64,000 nucleotides of DNA from Actinomycetes bacterium (GTDB lineage: Bacteria; Actinomycetota; Acidimicrobiia; Acidimicrobiales; Acidimicrobilacustridaceae): assembly GCA_029782025.1 (NCBI GenBank), contig JAKOVR010000213.1, positions 1 through 64,000 of the forward strand. Direction: 5' to 3'. Position numbers and translations under genes: made by a program. Of the stretch, positions 40,858 through 48,985 are shown piece by piece (positions within the stretch are counted from its first letter, which is position 1; each line of letters starts with the position of its first letter). The notes under the pieces are model-generated. The model saw nothing but the letters and a program-made list of their open reading frames with translations, was not told where the DNA came from and did no database searches.

Positions 40858-42956
40858 GCCGGGCGCAGCCACAGGGCGCGCGAGGCCAGCAGGTCGTCGA
40901 GCACAGCCCGGACCTGGTCGCGGAGGGGCCCGGTCGGACCATCGCCGGCGAGGGCGCCGACCAGGCGGTCGAGGTGGCCCGGGGTGGTGTCGGGCCCGGG
41001 GGCGTCGCGGAGCAGGGGCACGAGCGCGGCCGGGGTGTGGCGATCGCCGCCGATGCCGCGCACGACGGCGAGGTCGGGATCGGCGGCCGGGGCCACCGTG
41101 ATGTCGGGCGCCCACACGAGGGCGTAGGGCCGCGGGTCGTCGTCGGGAGGGAGCGCCATGCGCCACGGGAACGGCCGCCCGCCCGGGGTGGGGCCGTAGT
41201 GGTCGCCGTACACGACGGCGTACTCCTCGAACCCGGGCCACTGCTGGTCGGGGTAGGCCCGCCAGCCCCGGTAGGCGGTGGCCAGCTCGGTCGCGAACTC
41301 CTCGAGGAGCGCGCCCGCTTCCTCCGGCGTGAGGCCCCGGGTGTTGCGCCACCCGCGGAGGGTGATCGGGAAGTCGACGCCGTCGAGCTGGCTCCGGTCG
41401 ACCTCCACCCCGAACCGCTCCGGCTCCTCGCCGTACTCCGTGCGCAGGTCGAGGCCGAAGGGGTGCACGTCGAAGGTGTGCATCGGGGCGTCGAGCGTGG
41501 CGTGCTCCTCGAGGAGGAAGGTCAGGGTGTCGCGGGCCTGGGCCTCGGTCTCCTCCGGGAACCCGACGATCGAGAACACGTGGACCCCGATGCCGGCCCC
41601 GGCGCAGGCCCGGAGCACGTCGTGGGCCGTCTCCACCCGGATGCCCTTGTCCATGTGGTCGAGCATGGCCTGGTTCCCGGACTCGAGCCCGAAGAAGAGC
41701 TTGCGCATCCCCATGGCGTGGAGCCGGTCGCAGACCTCGGGGGTGAAGCCGGGCTCGAAGCGGGCGTAGCCGACGAAGCGGGGGTCGACGCCGGGGTGGT
41801 CGTCGAGGGCGTCGGCGAGGCGGAGGAGGAGCTTGGGGGCGAGGGCCTCGTCGGTGATCTCGAAGTGGCGGGCGCCGTGGCGCTCGTGAAGGGTGGCGAT
41901 GTCGAGGGCGATCTGGTCGGGCTCGCGCAGCCGGTAGGCCTTCTTCGAGATCGAGTTGATGGAGGGGATGTCGCAGAACTTGCAGCGGTTGAAGTAGCAG
42001 CCCTTCCCGGTGACGATCGGGAGGACGGGGACGGGGTTCAGGTAGGCGTCGAGGGGCATGCCGTCGAAGTCGGGCGTGGGGAGCGCCTTGACGTTTTCGA
42101 CGTGGGTGGGGCCGGCCACCACCCGGCCGTGCCGGTCGAGGGAGAGCAGGTTCGGGACGTGGCCGAGGTCGCGGACGTCGGCCCCGCCGGCCAGCGCGTC
42201 GAGCAGCGCCGTCATCGCCGTTTCGCCCTCGTAGGGTACGAGGGCGTCGCAGAACGTCTCGAAGAAGCGGCTGCGCTGGCGCAAGGCGTCGTGGAACTTG
42301 GCGTAGACCGTGCCGCCGAGCACCACGGTGCGGCCGGCCGCCTTGAGCCGTCGGGCCAGGAACAGGCCGGGGATGATCTGCTGGCGGTTCAGGATCGAGA
42401 TGCCGACCACGTCGGGATCGGTGCGGGCGAGGGCCGGGAGCAGGACCTCGCGGGTGTGGTCGTCGAAGAGGTCGGCGGTGGGGTCGGCGGTGACGGCGAG
42501 GAGGTCGGGGAGCCGGCTCGGGTCGACGCCGGCCACGTCGTAGGCGGCGCCAGCGATGGCGTAGGTGACCCGGCCGCCGGTGCTGCCCGAGGCCAGGCGG
42601 AGCGCGGCGCCGATGGTGCGGCGGGCGAGGTGGTGGCGGTCGGGGTCGAGGAAGCCCTCGAGGTCCTGGAGGGTGGCCGCCGCCTCGGCCGCCGACGCCA
42701 CGATCCAGTCGGCCTGCCCCATGAGCGGCGCGGCGGCGGCCTGGCGGTCGGCGTCGAGGCGGTCGTAGCGCGCCTGGCACCGGGCCGCGAGCGGGCCGAG
42801 CCGTTCGGGGTCGAGCAGCCAGTGGAGCCCGGCGATGTCGAGGTCGTACAGGTCGACCGTGGCCCCCTGCCGGCGCAGGTGGGCGGCCAGCGACGGGAGC
42901 GAGAGGTGCGGACCACGGGGGTCGGTCGCAGGGGGGAAGAGGAGGGCGACGCGCAT
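40854..42956 (-). CDS. B12-binding-type radical SAM enzyme with CX4CX2C motif (RiPP maturase)
   Basis: A 700-residue protein. The N-terminal 250 residues look like a cobalamin-binding Rossmann domain (MRVALLFPPATDPRGPHLSL; VVGISILNRQQIIPGLFLAR; VVLGGTVYAKF). The radical SAM barrel begins at 315 with GKGCYFNRCKFC: cysteines 320, 325 and 328 are spaced CX4CX2C, not the usual CX3CX2C. Later motifs FGLESGNQAML and GFPEETEAQARDT are standard. The last 150 residues have no recognised domain. B12-dependent members of this superfamily often methylate unactivated carbons or rearrange peptides, so peptide methylation is the leading guess. It is divergent from the LanB-like gene with only 45 bases between. 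Confidence 0.85.
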   Translation of the reverse strand: MRVALLFPPATDPRGPHLSLPSLAAHLRRQGATVDLYDLDIAGLHWLLDPERLGPLAARCQARYDRLDADRQAAAAPLMGQADWIVASAAEAAATLQDLEGFLDPDRHHLARRTIGAALRLASGSTGGRVTYAIAGAAYDVAGVDPSRLPDLLAVTADPTADLFDDHTREVLLPALARTDPDVVGISILNRQQIIPGLFLARRLKAAGRTVVLGGTVYAKFHDALRQRSRFFETFCDALVPYEGETAMTALLDALAGGADVRDLGHVPNLLSLDRHGRVVAGPTHVENVKALPTPDFDGMPLDAYLNPVPVLPIVTGKGCYFNRCKFCDIPSINSISKKAYRLREPDQIALDIATLHERHGARHFEITDEALAPKLLLRLADALDDHPGVDPRFVGYARFEPGFTPEVCDRLHAMGMRKLFFGLESGNQAMLDHMDKGIRVETAHDVLRACAGAGIGVHVFSIVGFPEETEAQARDTLTFLLEEHATLDAPMHTFDVHPFGLDLRTEYGEEPERFGVEVDRSQLDGVDFPITLRGWRNTRGLTPEEAGALLEEFATELATAYRGWRAYPDQQWPGFEEYAVVYGDHYGPTPGGRPFPWRMALPPDDDPRPYALVWAPDITVAPAADPDLAVVRGIGGDRHTPAALVPLLRDAPGPDTTPGHLDRLVGALAGDGPTGPLRDQVRAVLDDLLASRALWLRPA

Positions 42957-42981
42957 CGGAACCGGGCTGGGAGCGGCGCGC

Positions 42982-42994
42982 ACCCTACTACGGT
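42982..42994. promoter_or_regulatory. face-to-face -10-like elements for the divergent RiPP genes
   Basis: TACGGT (42989-42994) lies 7 bases before GTG 43002 on the plus strand. TAGGGT, the complement of 42982-42987, serves the radical SAM gene with a short leader. The two genes share a 45-base intergenic region, so their expression is probably linked. Confidence 0.45.
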
Positions 42995-43001
42995 GCGGTC
43001 C

Positions 43002-44921
43002 GTGGAGGATCCAGACGCCGACGGCCGGCCGTGGATACAGGTCGGGCCGGCGGTGCTGGTGCGGATGGCGGCGTGGCCCTGGTCGGCGCTCGAACCCCTC
43101 CGCTCGCCGGCGCTGGCCGAGTTCGTCGACGGCGGCGCCGGCCCCGAGACGGTGGCCGCGGCCCACGAGGAGGCCGTGGCCCGGGAGCGTCGGCACCTGC
43201 TGGCCACCGTCGCCGCCGACCCGTTCCGCCGGGCGGTGGCCCTCGGGCATCCGGGCGTGGCCGTCCAGCTGGAGGCCTACCTCGCTCGGCCCGGCGTCGC
43301 CGATCGCCCGCCCACCAAGGCCCGGTACCGCCGGCTGGAGGCCACCCTCACCAACCTGTTGCTCCGGGCCGCGGGTCGGCCGACGCCCAACGGGCTGTGG
43401 GCCGGGGTCGTCCCGGTCGGGCCCGGCGCCGGCCCCCGGGCCGAGGCCTGGTCGGTGCAGGTCGATCTCGATGTGCTCGGGGAGGCGTTCGAGGTCGACG
43501 CCGGCCGCCCGCTGCCGGTGGGCCGACCCGACCCGTGGCGGGTGCTCGACGACGCCATCGACCTGCTTCCCGCCGCGGCCGCTCCCCGTTGGCGGGAGGC
43601 GCGGGACGCCCTCCGCGCGGTGGGCGACGGGATCGAGGAGGCGGGGGCCACGGCGACGCCGGCGGCGTTGCGGGCGGCCCACGCCGCCGCAGCCGCGAGC
43701 TGCGACGCGCTGCGGCGGGCGGCCGGCCTCCCGGCCGTGGGCACCCGTCCCGTGCTCCGGGTGGATCGGCGCCTGCCCCGGAAGCCGGCGCTCGACGCCG
43801 CGCTGGCCGACGCCGGCCCGGCGCTGTCCGCCGCCGTCGGGGCGTGGATCGACGTGATGGAGGCCATCGGGCTCGGGCCGATGTGGGCGGCGGCGACGGC
43901 GCGCTCGGTGCTCCACCCCGGCGAGGGTGCCACCGCGGCTGGCGGGCCGGCCTCGGCGGTGCCCGACGCCGCCTCCCTCTTCGCACCGTTCGGGCCCGAG
44001 GCGGTCGCTCTCGCCGCGCAGCGCTGCCGGTGGCTCGGCTCGCTGCTCGGCTCGGCGTCGACCGTCGCACCTGCTGCCCCGGGGCAGGGGATGGGCCCGT
44101 GGGGATGTGCCCTCGCCGTCCCGGGTCCCGGTGGGTGGATCCCCCGCTCGGTGCGGGGTGACCCGGCCTTCTTCCTCGCCCGCTGGGCCGGCCTGGCGCC
44201 CGGCCCCTACGCCGCCGCCCTGGATGCCGCCGTGGGCACCGGATGGCGGCCCCGTCCGGTGCGGGTGACGCGGTACGTCAACCTCGGTGCCTCCCTGTGC
44301 CCACCGTTCGGCCAGCCGCTCGACCCTGCCCCGGGTGCGCTCGTGGACGTCGCCGGCCGCGTCGGCCTGGCCGCGGACGGGCGCGCCGTCCCGGTGATCG
44401 AGACGGCGGCGGCGCCGGTCTTCGCCGACCCCACCGAGGCGGCGGCCTACCGGGCGGCGTCGACCTGGGGGTGGGAGCTCGTCGCCACCGGCCTCCCGCC
44501 GCTGCCGGAGGAGGTGGCGGTGCTCCGCCACCTGCCGCCGATCCTGGCGCCGAGCGGCGTGGTGGTGCACCCGCGCCGGTGGTTGCTCGCACCGGACGAG
44601 CTGGCGGCCTGCGCCGGCGCGGCGACGGCGGTCGAGCGGTTCGTGGCGTGGCGGGCGCTGGTCGGGCGCCGTGGCCTCCCGGAGGTCCTCACCGTGCGCC
44701 TCCGGGCCTCGCCCAGCGCGCCGCACCTCACGGTGCTCGCCGACAGCGCGCTCTCGGTGGAGGCCTTCCTGGGGGAGATCGACGACCGGGTGGCGGTCGC
44801 GGTGGTCTTCGACGGGCCCGATGTCGACGGGTTGCTGCCCGGTCCCGACGGCGAGGGCCACGTGGCCGAGGTCGCCGTGGCGTTCACCGATCGGCGCTGG
44901 GCCGGCGGCGTCGTCCCCTGA
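43002..44921 (+). CDS. LanB-like dehydratase, glutamylation (N-terminal) half only
   Basis: A 639-residue protein. RPTPNGLWAGV (126-136) corresponds to the TPFGLFAGV-type motif of lantibiotic dehydratases. TRYVNLGASLCPPFGQP and the EAAAYRAASTWGWELVATG region also fit the Lant_dehydr_N fold. Full LanB enzymes are about 1000 residues with a C-terminal SpaB_C elimination domain; that half is missing here and is found on the TfuA fusion 4 kb away. Split LanBs of thiopeptide pathways use Glu-tRNA to activate Ser/Thr. The likely substrate is the adjacent precursor's Ser/Thr residues. Start GTG is backed by the TACGGT hexamer. Similarity is clear only in short motifs. Confidence 0.75.
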   Translation: MEDPDADGRPWIQVGPAVLVRMAAWPWSALEPLRSPALAEFVDGGAGPETVAAAHEEAVARERRHLLATVAADPFRRAVALGHPGVAVQLEAYLARPGVADRPPTKARYRRLEATLTNLLLRAAGRPTPNGLWAGVVPVGPGAGPRAEAWSVQVDLDVLGEAFEVDAGRPLPVGRPDPWRVLDDAIDLLPAAAAPRWREARDALRAVGDGIEEAGATATPAALRAAHAAAAASCDALRRAAGLPAVGTRPVLRVDRRLPRKPALDAALADAGPALSAAVGAWIDVMEAIGLGPMWAAATARSVLHPGEGATAAGGPASAVPDAASLFAPFGPEAVALAAQRCRWLGSLLGSASTVAPAAPGQGMGPWGCALAVPGPGGWIPRSVRGDPAFFLARWAGLAPGPYAAALDAAVGTGWRPRPVRVTRYVNLGASLCPPFGQPLDPAPGALVDVAGRVGLAADGRAVPVIETAAAPVFADPTEAAAYRAASTWGWELVATGLPPLPEEVAVLRHLPPILAPSGVVVHPRRWLLAPDELAACAGAATAVERFVAWRALVGRRGLPEVLTVRLRASPSAPHLTVLADSALSVEAFLGEIDDRVAVAVVFDGPDVDGLLPGPDGEGHVAEVAVAFTDRRWAGGVVP

Positions 44922-44927
44922 CGCGAC

Positions 44928-44958
44928 GAGGGCGGCGCACCGTCGGTGCGCCGCCCTC
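44928..44958. terminator. 14-bp hairpin between the dehydratase and precursor genes
   Basis: GAGGGCGGCGCAC (44928-44940) pairs perfectly with GTGCGCCGCCCTC (44946-44958), plus one further C-G pair, leaving a 3-base loop. Both genes read into it, so it can act for either strand. Confidence 0.75.
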
Positions 44959-44975
44959 GAACGAAGAGCTTGTGC

Positions 44976-45281
44976 CTACCAGGGGCACATGATGGTGCCA
45001 CCGCTGGAGATCTTCCCCGCGAGGTCGGCACCGGGGTTGCCCAGCTTGCCGAAGCCGCCGGGGGCGATGCCGCCAGGGGCGTTGAAGTTCCCGACCGGTG
45101 CGAACGAGCCACCCCGGATGTTCAGGCCGAAGCCCTCGACCTCGGGCTCGGCGGCCTCGATGATCGGCGTGGCGGCCTCGAGGTACTCGCCCTCGAGCTT
45201 GGCGGCGGCGAGGATCTCGTCGCGGATGAAGTAGAGGGAGCCGTCATCGCCCTTGAGGACGATGCCACCTGCGTCAGACAT
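44976..45281 (-). CDS. candidate RiPP precursor peptide
   Basis: A 101-residue peptide. Residues 1-48 form an acidic, helix-prone leader (GDDGSLYFIRDEILAAAKLE then GEYLEAATPIIEAAEPEVEG). The remainder is a Gly-rich putative core with two similar stretches (NFNAPGGIAPGGFG and GNPGADLAGKI) ending SSGGTIMCPW. Candidate modification sites are Ser59, Ser92, Ser93, Thr96, Cys99 and Trp101. It has the best ribosome-binding site in the window (AAGGAG, 8-base spacing), as expected for a precursor made in excess. It lies between the dehydratase and the second metallo-hydrolase. The core boundary is unknown; no double-Gly or other cleavage site is certain. Confidence 0.75.
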   Translation of the reverse strand: MSDAGGIVLKGDDGSLYFIRDEILAAAKLEGEYLEAATPIIEAAEPEVEGFGLNIRGGSFAPVGNFNAPGGIAPGGFGKLGNPGADLAGKISSGGTIMCPW

Positions 45282-45289
45282 GGAGTGTT

Positions 45290-45295
45290 CTCCTT
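45290..45295 (-). promoter_or_regulatory. strong Shine-Dalgarno AAGGAG of the precursor gene
   Basis: AAGGAG, within a run AAAGGAGAAC, lies 8 bases before ATG 45281 on the minus strand, in an AT-rich patch that is unusual here. It rules out the longer reading from 45329. A TACGGT hexamer about 30-35 bases further upstream may be the -10 element. Confidence 0.75.
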
Positions 45296-45390
45296 TATAG
45301 GTGTGCTGGTGCGGGCCGGAACCGTACACGATCCCGGTGGGGTGTGCTGCGGGTCTGGTTGTCGGGCCAGACGCCTGCGCGACCGCCCGG

Positions 45391-46755
45391 TTACCGGAAG
45401 GCGGCCACCACCCCGCCGGGGCCGTGCTTGCGGAGGCACCAGCTCAGCGGCTCCGGCAGGGTCTCGAAGAGGTCCCACCCGCGCTCGGGGGGTGCGGTGA
45501 TGCGCCCGTCGGCCACGTACAGCAGCTTCTCGTAGACGCGGGCGGTGGCGGCCAGCCAGAACAGCTCGCTGCCGCCGTCGCCCCGGAGCACGTCGAGGAG
45601 GGCGCGGCCGCCCACGTGGATGAGGTAGTTGGGGAACGGGTGGCGGCGGGGCAGCAGGCGCGGCTCGGGGGCGGCGAAGTCGATGTGGTGCACCAGGCGG
45701 TCGCCGTCGCCGAAGTGCACCTCCATCTGCCACACGACCTGGCGGGCGACGTACTCGTGGGCCACCGAGCCGGGCGAGGCGAACAACCCGTCGAGCCACG
45801 GCACGAACTCGTGGCCGAGCCACCAGTGCAGACGGCGCTCGAGCTCCTCGCGGTCGGCGGGCGCGGTCAGGCCGACGAGGGTGGTGGTGTCGATGGGCTC
45901 GAACGGGGCCGTGTCCCCGGGGACGGCGTCGACGAAGGCCGCCGCCCCCGCGTGTCGGTCGACACGGTCCGGGCCGTGGATCTCGATGACGTCACCCGGC
46001 GCTACGGTGGCGGCCACGGTGGGCGTGCCCGCCAGCCGCCGACCGAGCAGGGCCACGATCTCGGCCGGGTGGTAGGGGCGGGCGTAGCGGTTGGCCCACG
46101 CGTGCTCGTCGAGGTAGTCGATGTCGCAGAAGTAGGGGAACACGAACGCGGGGGCGGTGGCGCAGGCCGCCTCCAACCAGGCCGCGATGCCGTCGCGCTC
46201 GTCGTGGCCGATCCCGAGGGTGCGCTGGTAGGAGATGAGCGGGGTGATGGGCTGGTAGCGCGCCGCCACGACGGCCACCGGCCCGTGGTCGTCGCGCACC
46301 CGCTCGCCGTCGGCCACCCGGGCGTCGCAGTCGGACATGTGCCAGTACACGGCGTCCCCGTGCCGGACCACCAGCCCGAACTCCTCGATCTCGGCGTCGC
46401 TCGGGGTGGGGGTGGCGACGAGCCCGCCCAGCACGATCGGCTCCCACGGGCGGGCGGTCAGGCGGTTGGTGAAGCCGAGCTGGTCGAGTCCCCGCTGGAC
46501 CCGCTCGTCGGCCGGCGCAATGACGGTGATGTCGCGGTCGAACTGCTCGAGGGTCGGGGCGTGCCAGTGGTCGAGGTGGAGGTGGGTGACCACGATCGCC
46601 GTCGGTTCCGGCATTCGGTCGCGGTGGATCGTCCGGGCCGGGTGGAAGCCGATGGCGCCGTGGGCGAAGCGGTCAGCGAAGAGCGGGTCGACGAGGACGG
46701 TCTGGTCGCCGGCCTCGACGAGGACCGAAGCGTGGCCGAGGATCGTGATGCGCAC
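45391..46755 (-). CDS. second metallo-beta-lactamase-fold protein (RiPP cluster)
   Basis: A 454-residue protein whose first 210 residues form a metallo-beta-lactamase fold: VRITILGHASVLVEAGDQTVL, DPLFADRF, HLHLDHWH with the HXHXDH motif, and MSDCDARVADG with a metal-ligand Asp. The C-terminal half is alpha-helical and aromatic-rich (HWWLGHEFVPWLDGLF; WQMEVHFGDGDRLVHHIDF) and has no recognised family; it resembles the Rieske-free tail region of UlaG-like or CMP-Neu5Ac hydroxylase-like proteins only loosely. It reads toward the precursor gene, whose start lies 109 bases beyond its stop, and may be cotranscribed with it. Its chemistry is unknown. Confidence 0.75.
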   Translation of the reverse strand: MRITILGHASVLVEAGDQTVLVDPLFADRFAHGAIGFHPARTIHRDRMPEPTAIVVTHLHLDHWHAPTLEQFDRDITVIAPADERVQRGLDQLGFTNRLTARPWEPIVLGGLVATPTPSDAEIEEFGLVVRHGDAVYWHMSDCDARVADGERVRDDHGPVAVVAARYQPITPLISYQRTLGIGHDERDGIAAWLEAACATAPAFVFPYFCDIDYLDEHAWANRYARPYHPAEIVALLGRRLAGTPTVAATVAPGDVIEIHGPDRVDRHAGAAAFVDAVPGDTAPFEPIDTTTLVGLTAPADREELERRLHWWLGHEFVPWLDGLFASPGSVAHEYVARQVVWQMEVHFGDGDRLVHHIDFAAPEPRLLPRRHPFPNYLIHVGGRALLDVLRGDGGSELFWLAATARVYEKLLYVADGRITAPPERGWDLFETLPEPLSWCLRKHGPGGVVAAFR

Positions 46756-46761
46756 GCCGAC

Positions 46762-46812
46762 AGCATGGCGCACCGTCGTCGCCCTGTCGGCGCCCCGCCG
46801 CCGGCATACGAT
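46762..46812. promoter_or_regulatory. divergent -10-like elements between metallo-hydrolase and prenyltransferase genes
   Basis: CATGCT (complement of 46762-46767) lies 6 bases before GTG 46755 on the minus strand; TACGAT (46807-46812) lies 6 bases before ATG 46819 on the plus strand. Both genes appear leaderless and share a 63-base intergenic region. Confidence 0.45.
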
Positions 46813-46818
46813 CCGGCG

Positions 46819-47967
46819 ATGGATCGGGACGGCGATCAGGGCGCCGGCGCGCCGACGGTGTTCGGGCTCGGCCGCGCCCAGCTCCTGGCCGTCTGCGACG
46901 CCTTGGCCCTGCCGGTGGGCCGGCGTGAACGCATTGCGTCGGTGTACGACGGGGCGGTGGCCCGGTGCGGCGACCGGCCGCTGGCCCTGCCGCCGCGCTG
47001 GTCGGGCATGACCGACGACTGCAGTCCGATCGAGGTGTCCGTCGCGTTCCGCCGGGGCGATCCCGACGTCCGCGTTCTGCTGGAGGCCCAGGCCGACCCG
47101 CCGTCGCCGCTCACCTACGCCCGCGCCGCCGACGAGCTCACCGCCTGGCTGGTGGCGGACGTGGGGGCCGACGACACCCTGGCCGTGTCGCTCGCCCCCC
47201 GGTTCGTCCCCGGCCCGCACGCCTTCCTCGCCGCCTTCCACGGCATCGAGTTCCACCACGACGGCCGCATCCGCACGAAGCTGTACCGGGCGCCGGGCGC
47301 GACGGGCGACCCCTGGGGCACCGTGCGGGCGGTCATGGCCGACGCCGGGCTGGACGGGCCGCTGGCCGACGTGGTGGCCGAGGTCGGCGAGCTCGACGTG
47401 CCCCTGATCGCCGTGGACCTCGAGCCGTCCGCCACGGCCCGACTCAAGCTCTACCTGCGCTCGCCCGACCTCGACGTGCTCGATCGGCTCTGCGCCCTCG
47501 GTGGCACGGCGGGCGGCCACGCCACGCGGCTGGCCGCCGCCCTCTACGGCGAGCCCACCGTGGACCGCGTCCCCTACGTCGCCCTCCACCTTGCCGCTGC
47601 CGGACCCGGTGGTGTCGCCCGCGGCCCCAGCCGCGCCGTGCTGTCGCTGCCCGTGATCGACGCCTCGCCCGCCCAGCAGGTGGTCGAGGAGCGGATCGCC
47701 GCGCTCCTCGAGGACCACGGCCTCGACGCCGCCGCGTACCGGCGAGCGTCGGCCGCCGCGTTCGCCTCGATGCCGGCGGAGGCCCGGGGCCTCGACGGGC
47801 CGCTCGGGGTGCACACCTGGCTGTCGGTGCAGGACGAGCCCGACGGGTCGCCCCGGATCACGGTGTACTTCGCCGTGCGGGCCTTCGCCGGCCGCTTCGG
47901 GTTCCCGGCCCTCGACCCGACGCGCACCTGGCCCTCGCCTGTCACGGGCCTCGGCCCGTCCGTTTGA
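46819..47967 (+). CDS. DMATS-like ABBA prenyltransferase (RiPP tailoring)
   Basis: A 382-residue soluble protein. CSPIEVSVAF (residues 68-77) fits the TPXEXS-type substrate segment of dimethylallyltryptophan synthases. Three K/V-X-Y strands, RTKLYRAP (~152), RLKLYLRS (~208) and ITVYFAVRA (~348), are the diphosphate-shielding residues of the ABBA barrel. The length matches bacterial 6-DMATS enzymes. These proteins attach dimethylallyl groups to indoles without DDXXD motifs. In this cluster the natural acceptor could be the precursor's C-terminal Trp; free tryptophan or another aromatic is the alternative. The family call rests on motif spacing alone. Confidence 0.68.
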   Translation: MDRDGDQGAGAPTVFGLGRAQLLAVCDALALPVGRRERIASVYDGAVARCGDRPLALPPRWSGMTDDCSPIEVSVAFRRGDPDVRVLLEAQADPPSPLTYARAADELTAWLVADVGADDTLAVSLAPRFVPGPHAFLAAFHGIEFHHDGRIRTKLYRAPGATGDPWGTVRAVMADAGLDGPLADVVAEVGELDVPLIAVDLEPSATARLKLYLRSPDLDVLDRLCALGGTAGGHATRLAAALYGEPTVDRVPYVALHLAAAGPGGVARGPSRAVLSLPVIDASPAQQVVEERIAALLEDHGLDAAAYRRASAAAFASMPAEARGLDGPLGVHTWLSVQDEPDGSPRITVYFAVRAFAGRFGFPALDPTRTWPSPVTGLGPSV

Positions 47968-48023
47968 CCGACGGGTGACCGGCGGGCGGCGCCGGGCCGG
48001 TCCGCCGTCGGCCAGAATGCGGC

Positions 48024-48938
48024 ATGAAGATCCGCATCGGGTTCGGCCTCGGCCGGGAGACGAGCTTTCACACGCGGGACCGCCTCGGTGCCTTGGCCGA
48101 CGCCCTCGAGGAGCGGTCATTCGACTCGCTCTGGTTCAGCGAGCGCCTCGCCGGCACCGCCCCCGACCCGATCGCGGCGATGGGGTTCGTGGTCGGCCGG
48201 ACCGACCGGCTGAAGGTCGGCACCTCGGTCCTCGTGCTCCCCGGCCGGAACCTGCCCGTGCTGGCCGGCGAGCTGGCCACCCTCGAGCAGCTGGCGGCGG
48301 GGAAGAGCCGCATCCTCCCGGCCTTCGGCATCGGGGCCCCCGAGGCGGAGGAGCACTCCGGTTTCGGCGTCACCAAGGCCACCCGCAAGGACATCTACGA
48401 GGAGGCGCTGCCGCTCATCCGCCGCTTCTGGGCCGAGGACGACGTCACCCACCACGGCCGCTGGTTCGACTTCGAAGGCGTGACCGTCAACCCCAAGCCC
48501 CGGGCCGGGGGCTTCGACGTGTGGATGGGCGGGATGCACCCGAAGGAGCTCGACCGCGTCGGCCGCCTCAGCGACGGGTGGCTGGCCTCGTTCTGCACCC
48601 CCGCCGACGTGCGGGCCAAGCTCCCGCTGGTGCAGCAGGCGGCGGCCGCGGCCGGCCGCACGATCGACCCGGAGCACTTCGGGGCCCCGATCGTCTACCG
48701 GCGTTCGGGCCCGCTGCTCGGCCCCCTGGCCCGGGCGGTGGCCCGCAGCAACCCCGGTGTCGACCCGAGCGAGATCGTCCCGGCCGGGCTCGACGGCGCC
48801 GTGCGCCAGATCGAAGGGCTCGTGGCCGAGGGCATGTCGAAGTTCGTGCTCGTCCCGGCCCACGACCTGGGCGACGCCGACGAGATGCGCCGCGAGCTCG
48901 ACGAGATCGTGGCCCGGGTGCTGCCGCTGCAGACCTGA
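48024..48938 (+). CDS. LLM-class F420-dependent oxidoreductase
   Basis: A 304-residue luciferase-like TIM barrel: MKIRIGFGLGRETSF at the N-terminus, SLWFSERLAGTAPDP, VGTSVLVLPGRNLPVLAGELATLEQL, and GGMHPKELDRVGRLSDGWLA. These match the actinobacterial F420-dependent subgroup. Such enzymes reduce or oxidise C-C or C-N bonds; F420H2-dependent members reduce dehydroalanine in some lanthipeptides. That would make sense after the LanB-like dehydration here, but it could be an unrelated neighbour. It is 56 bases after the prenyltransferase gene and has its own CAGAAT hexamer 5 bases before the ATG. Confidence 0.85.
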   Translation: MKIRIGFGLGRETSFHTRDRLGALADALEERSFDSLWFSERLAGTAPDPIAAMGFVVGRTDRLKVGTSVLVLPGRNLPVLAGELATLEQLAAGKSRILPAFGIGAPEAEEHSGFGVTKATRKDIYEEALPLIRRFWAEDDVTHHGRWFDFEGVTVNPKPRAGGFDVWMGGMHPKELDRVGRLSDGWLASFCTPADVRAKLPLVQQAAAAAGRTIDPEHFGAPIVYRRSGPLLGPLARAVARSNPGVDPSEIVPAGLDGAVRQIEGLVAEGMSKFVLVPAHDLGDADEMRRELDEIVARVLPLQT

Positions 48939-48952
48939 GCCGTCCCGCCCCG

Positions 48953-48985
48953 CCCGCCGGCCGAAGGGTCCGCCGCCCCGGCGGG
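48953..48985. terminator. GC-rich hairpin between convergent genes
   Basis: CCCGCCGG (48953-48960) pairs with CCGGCGGG (48978-48985). It lies between the oxidoreductase stop and the stop of the TfuA fusion gene. Confidence 0.5.
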
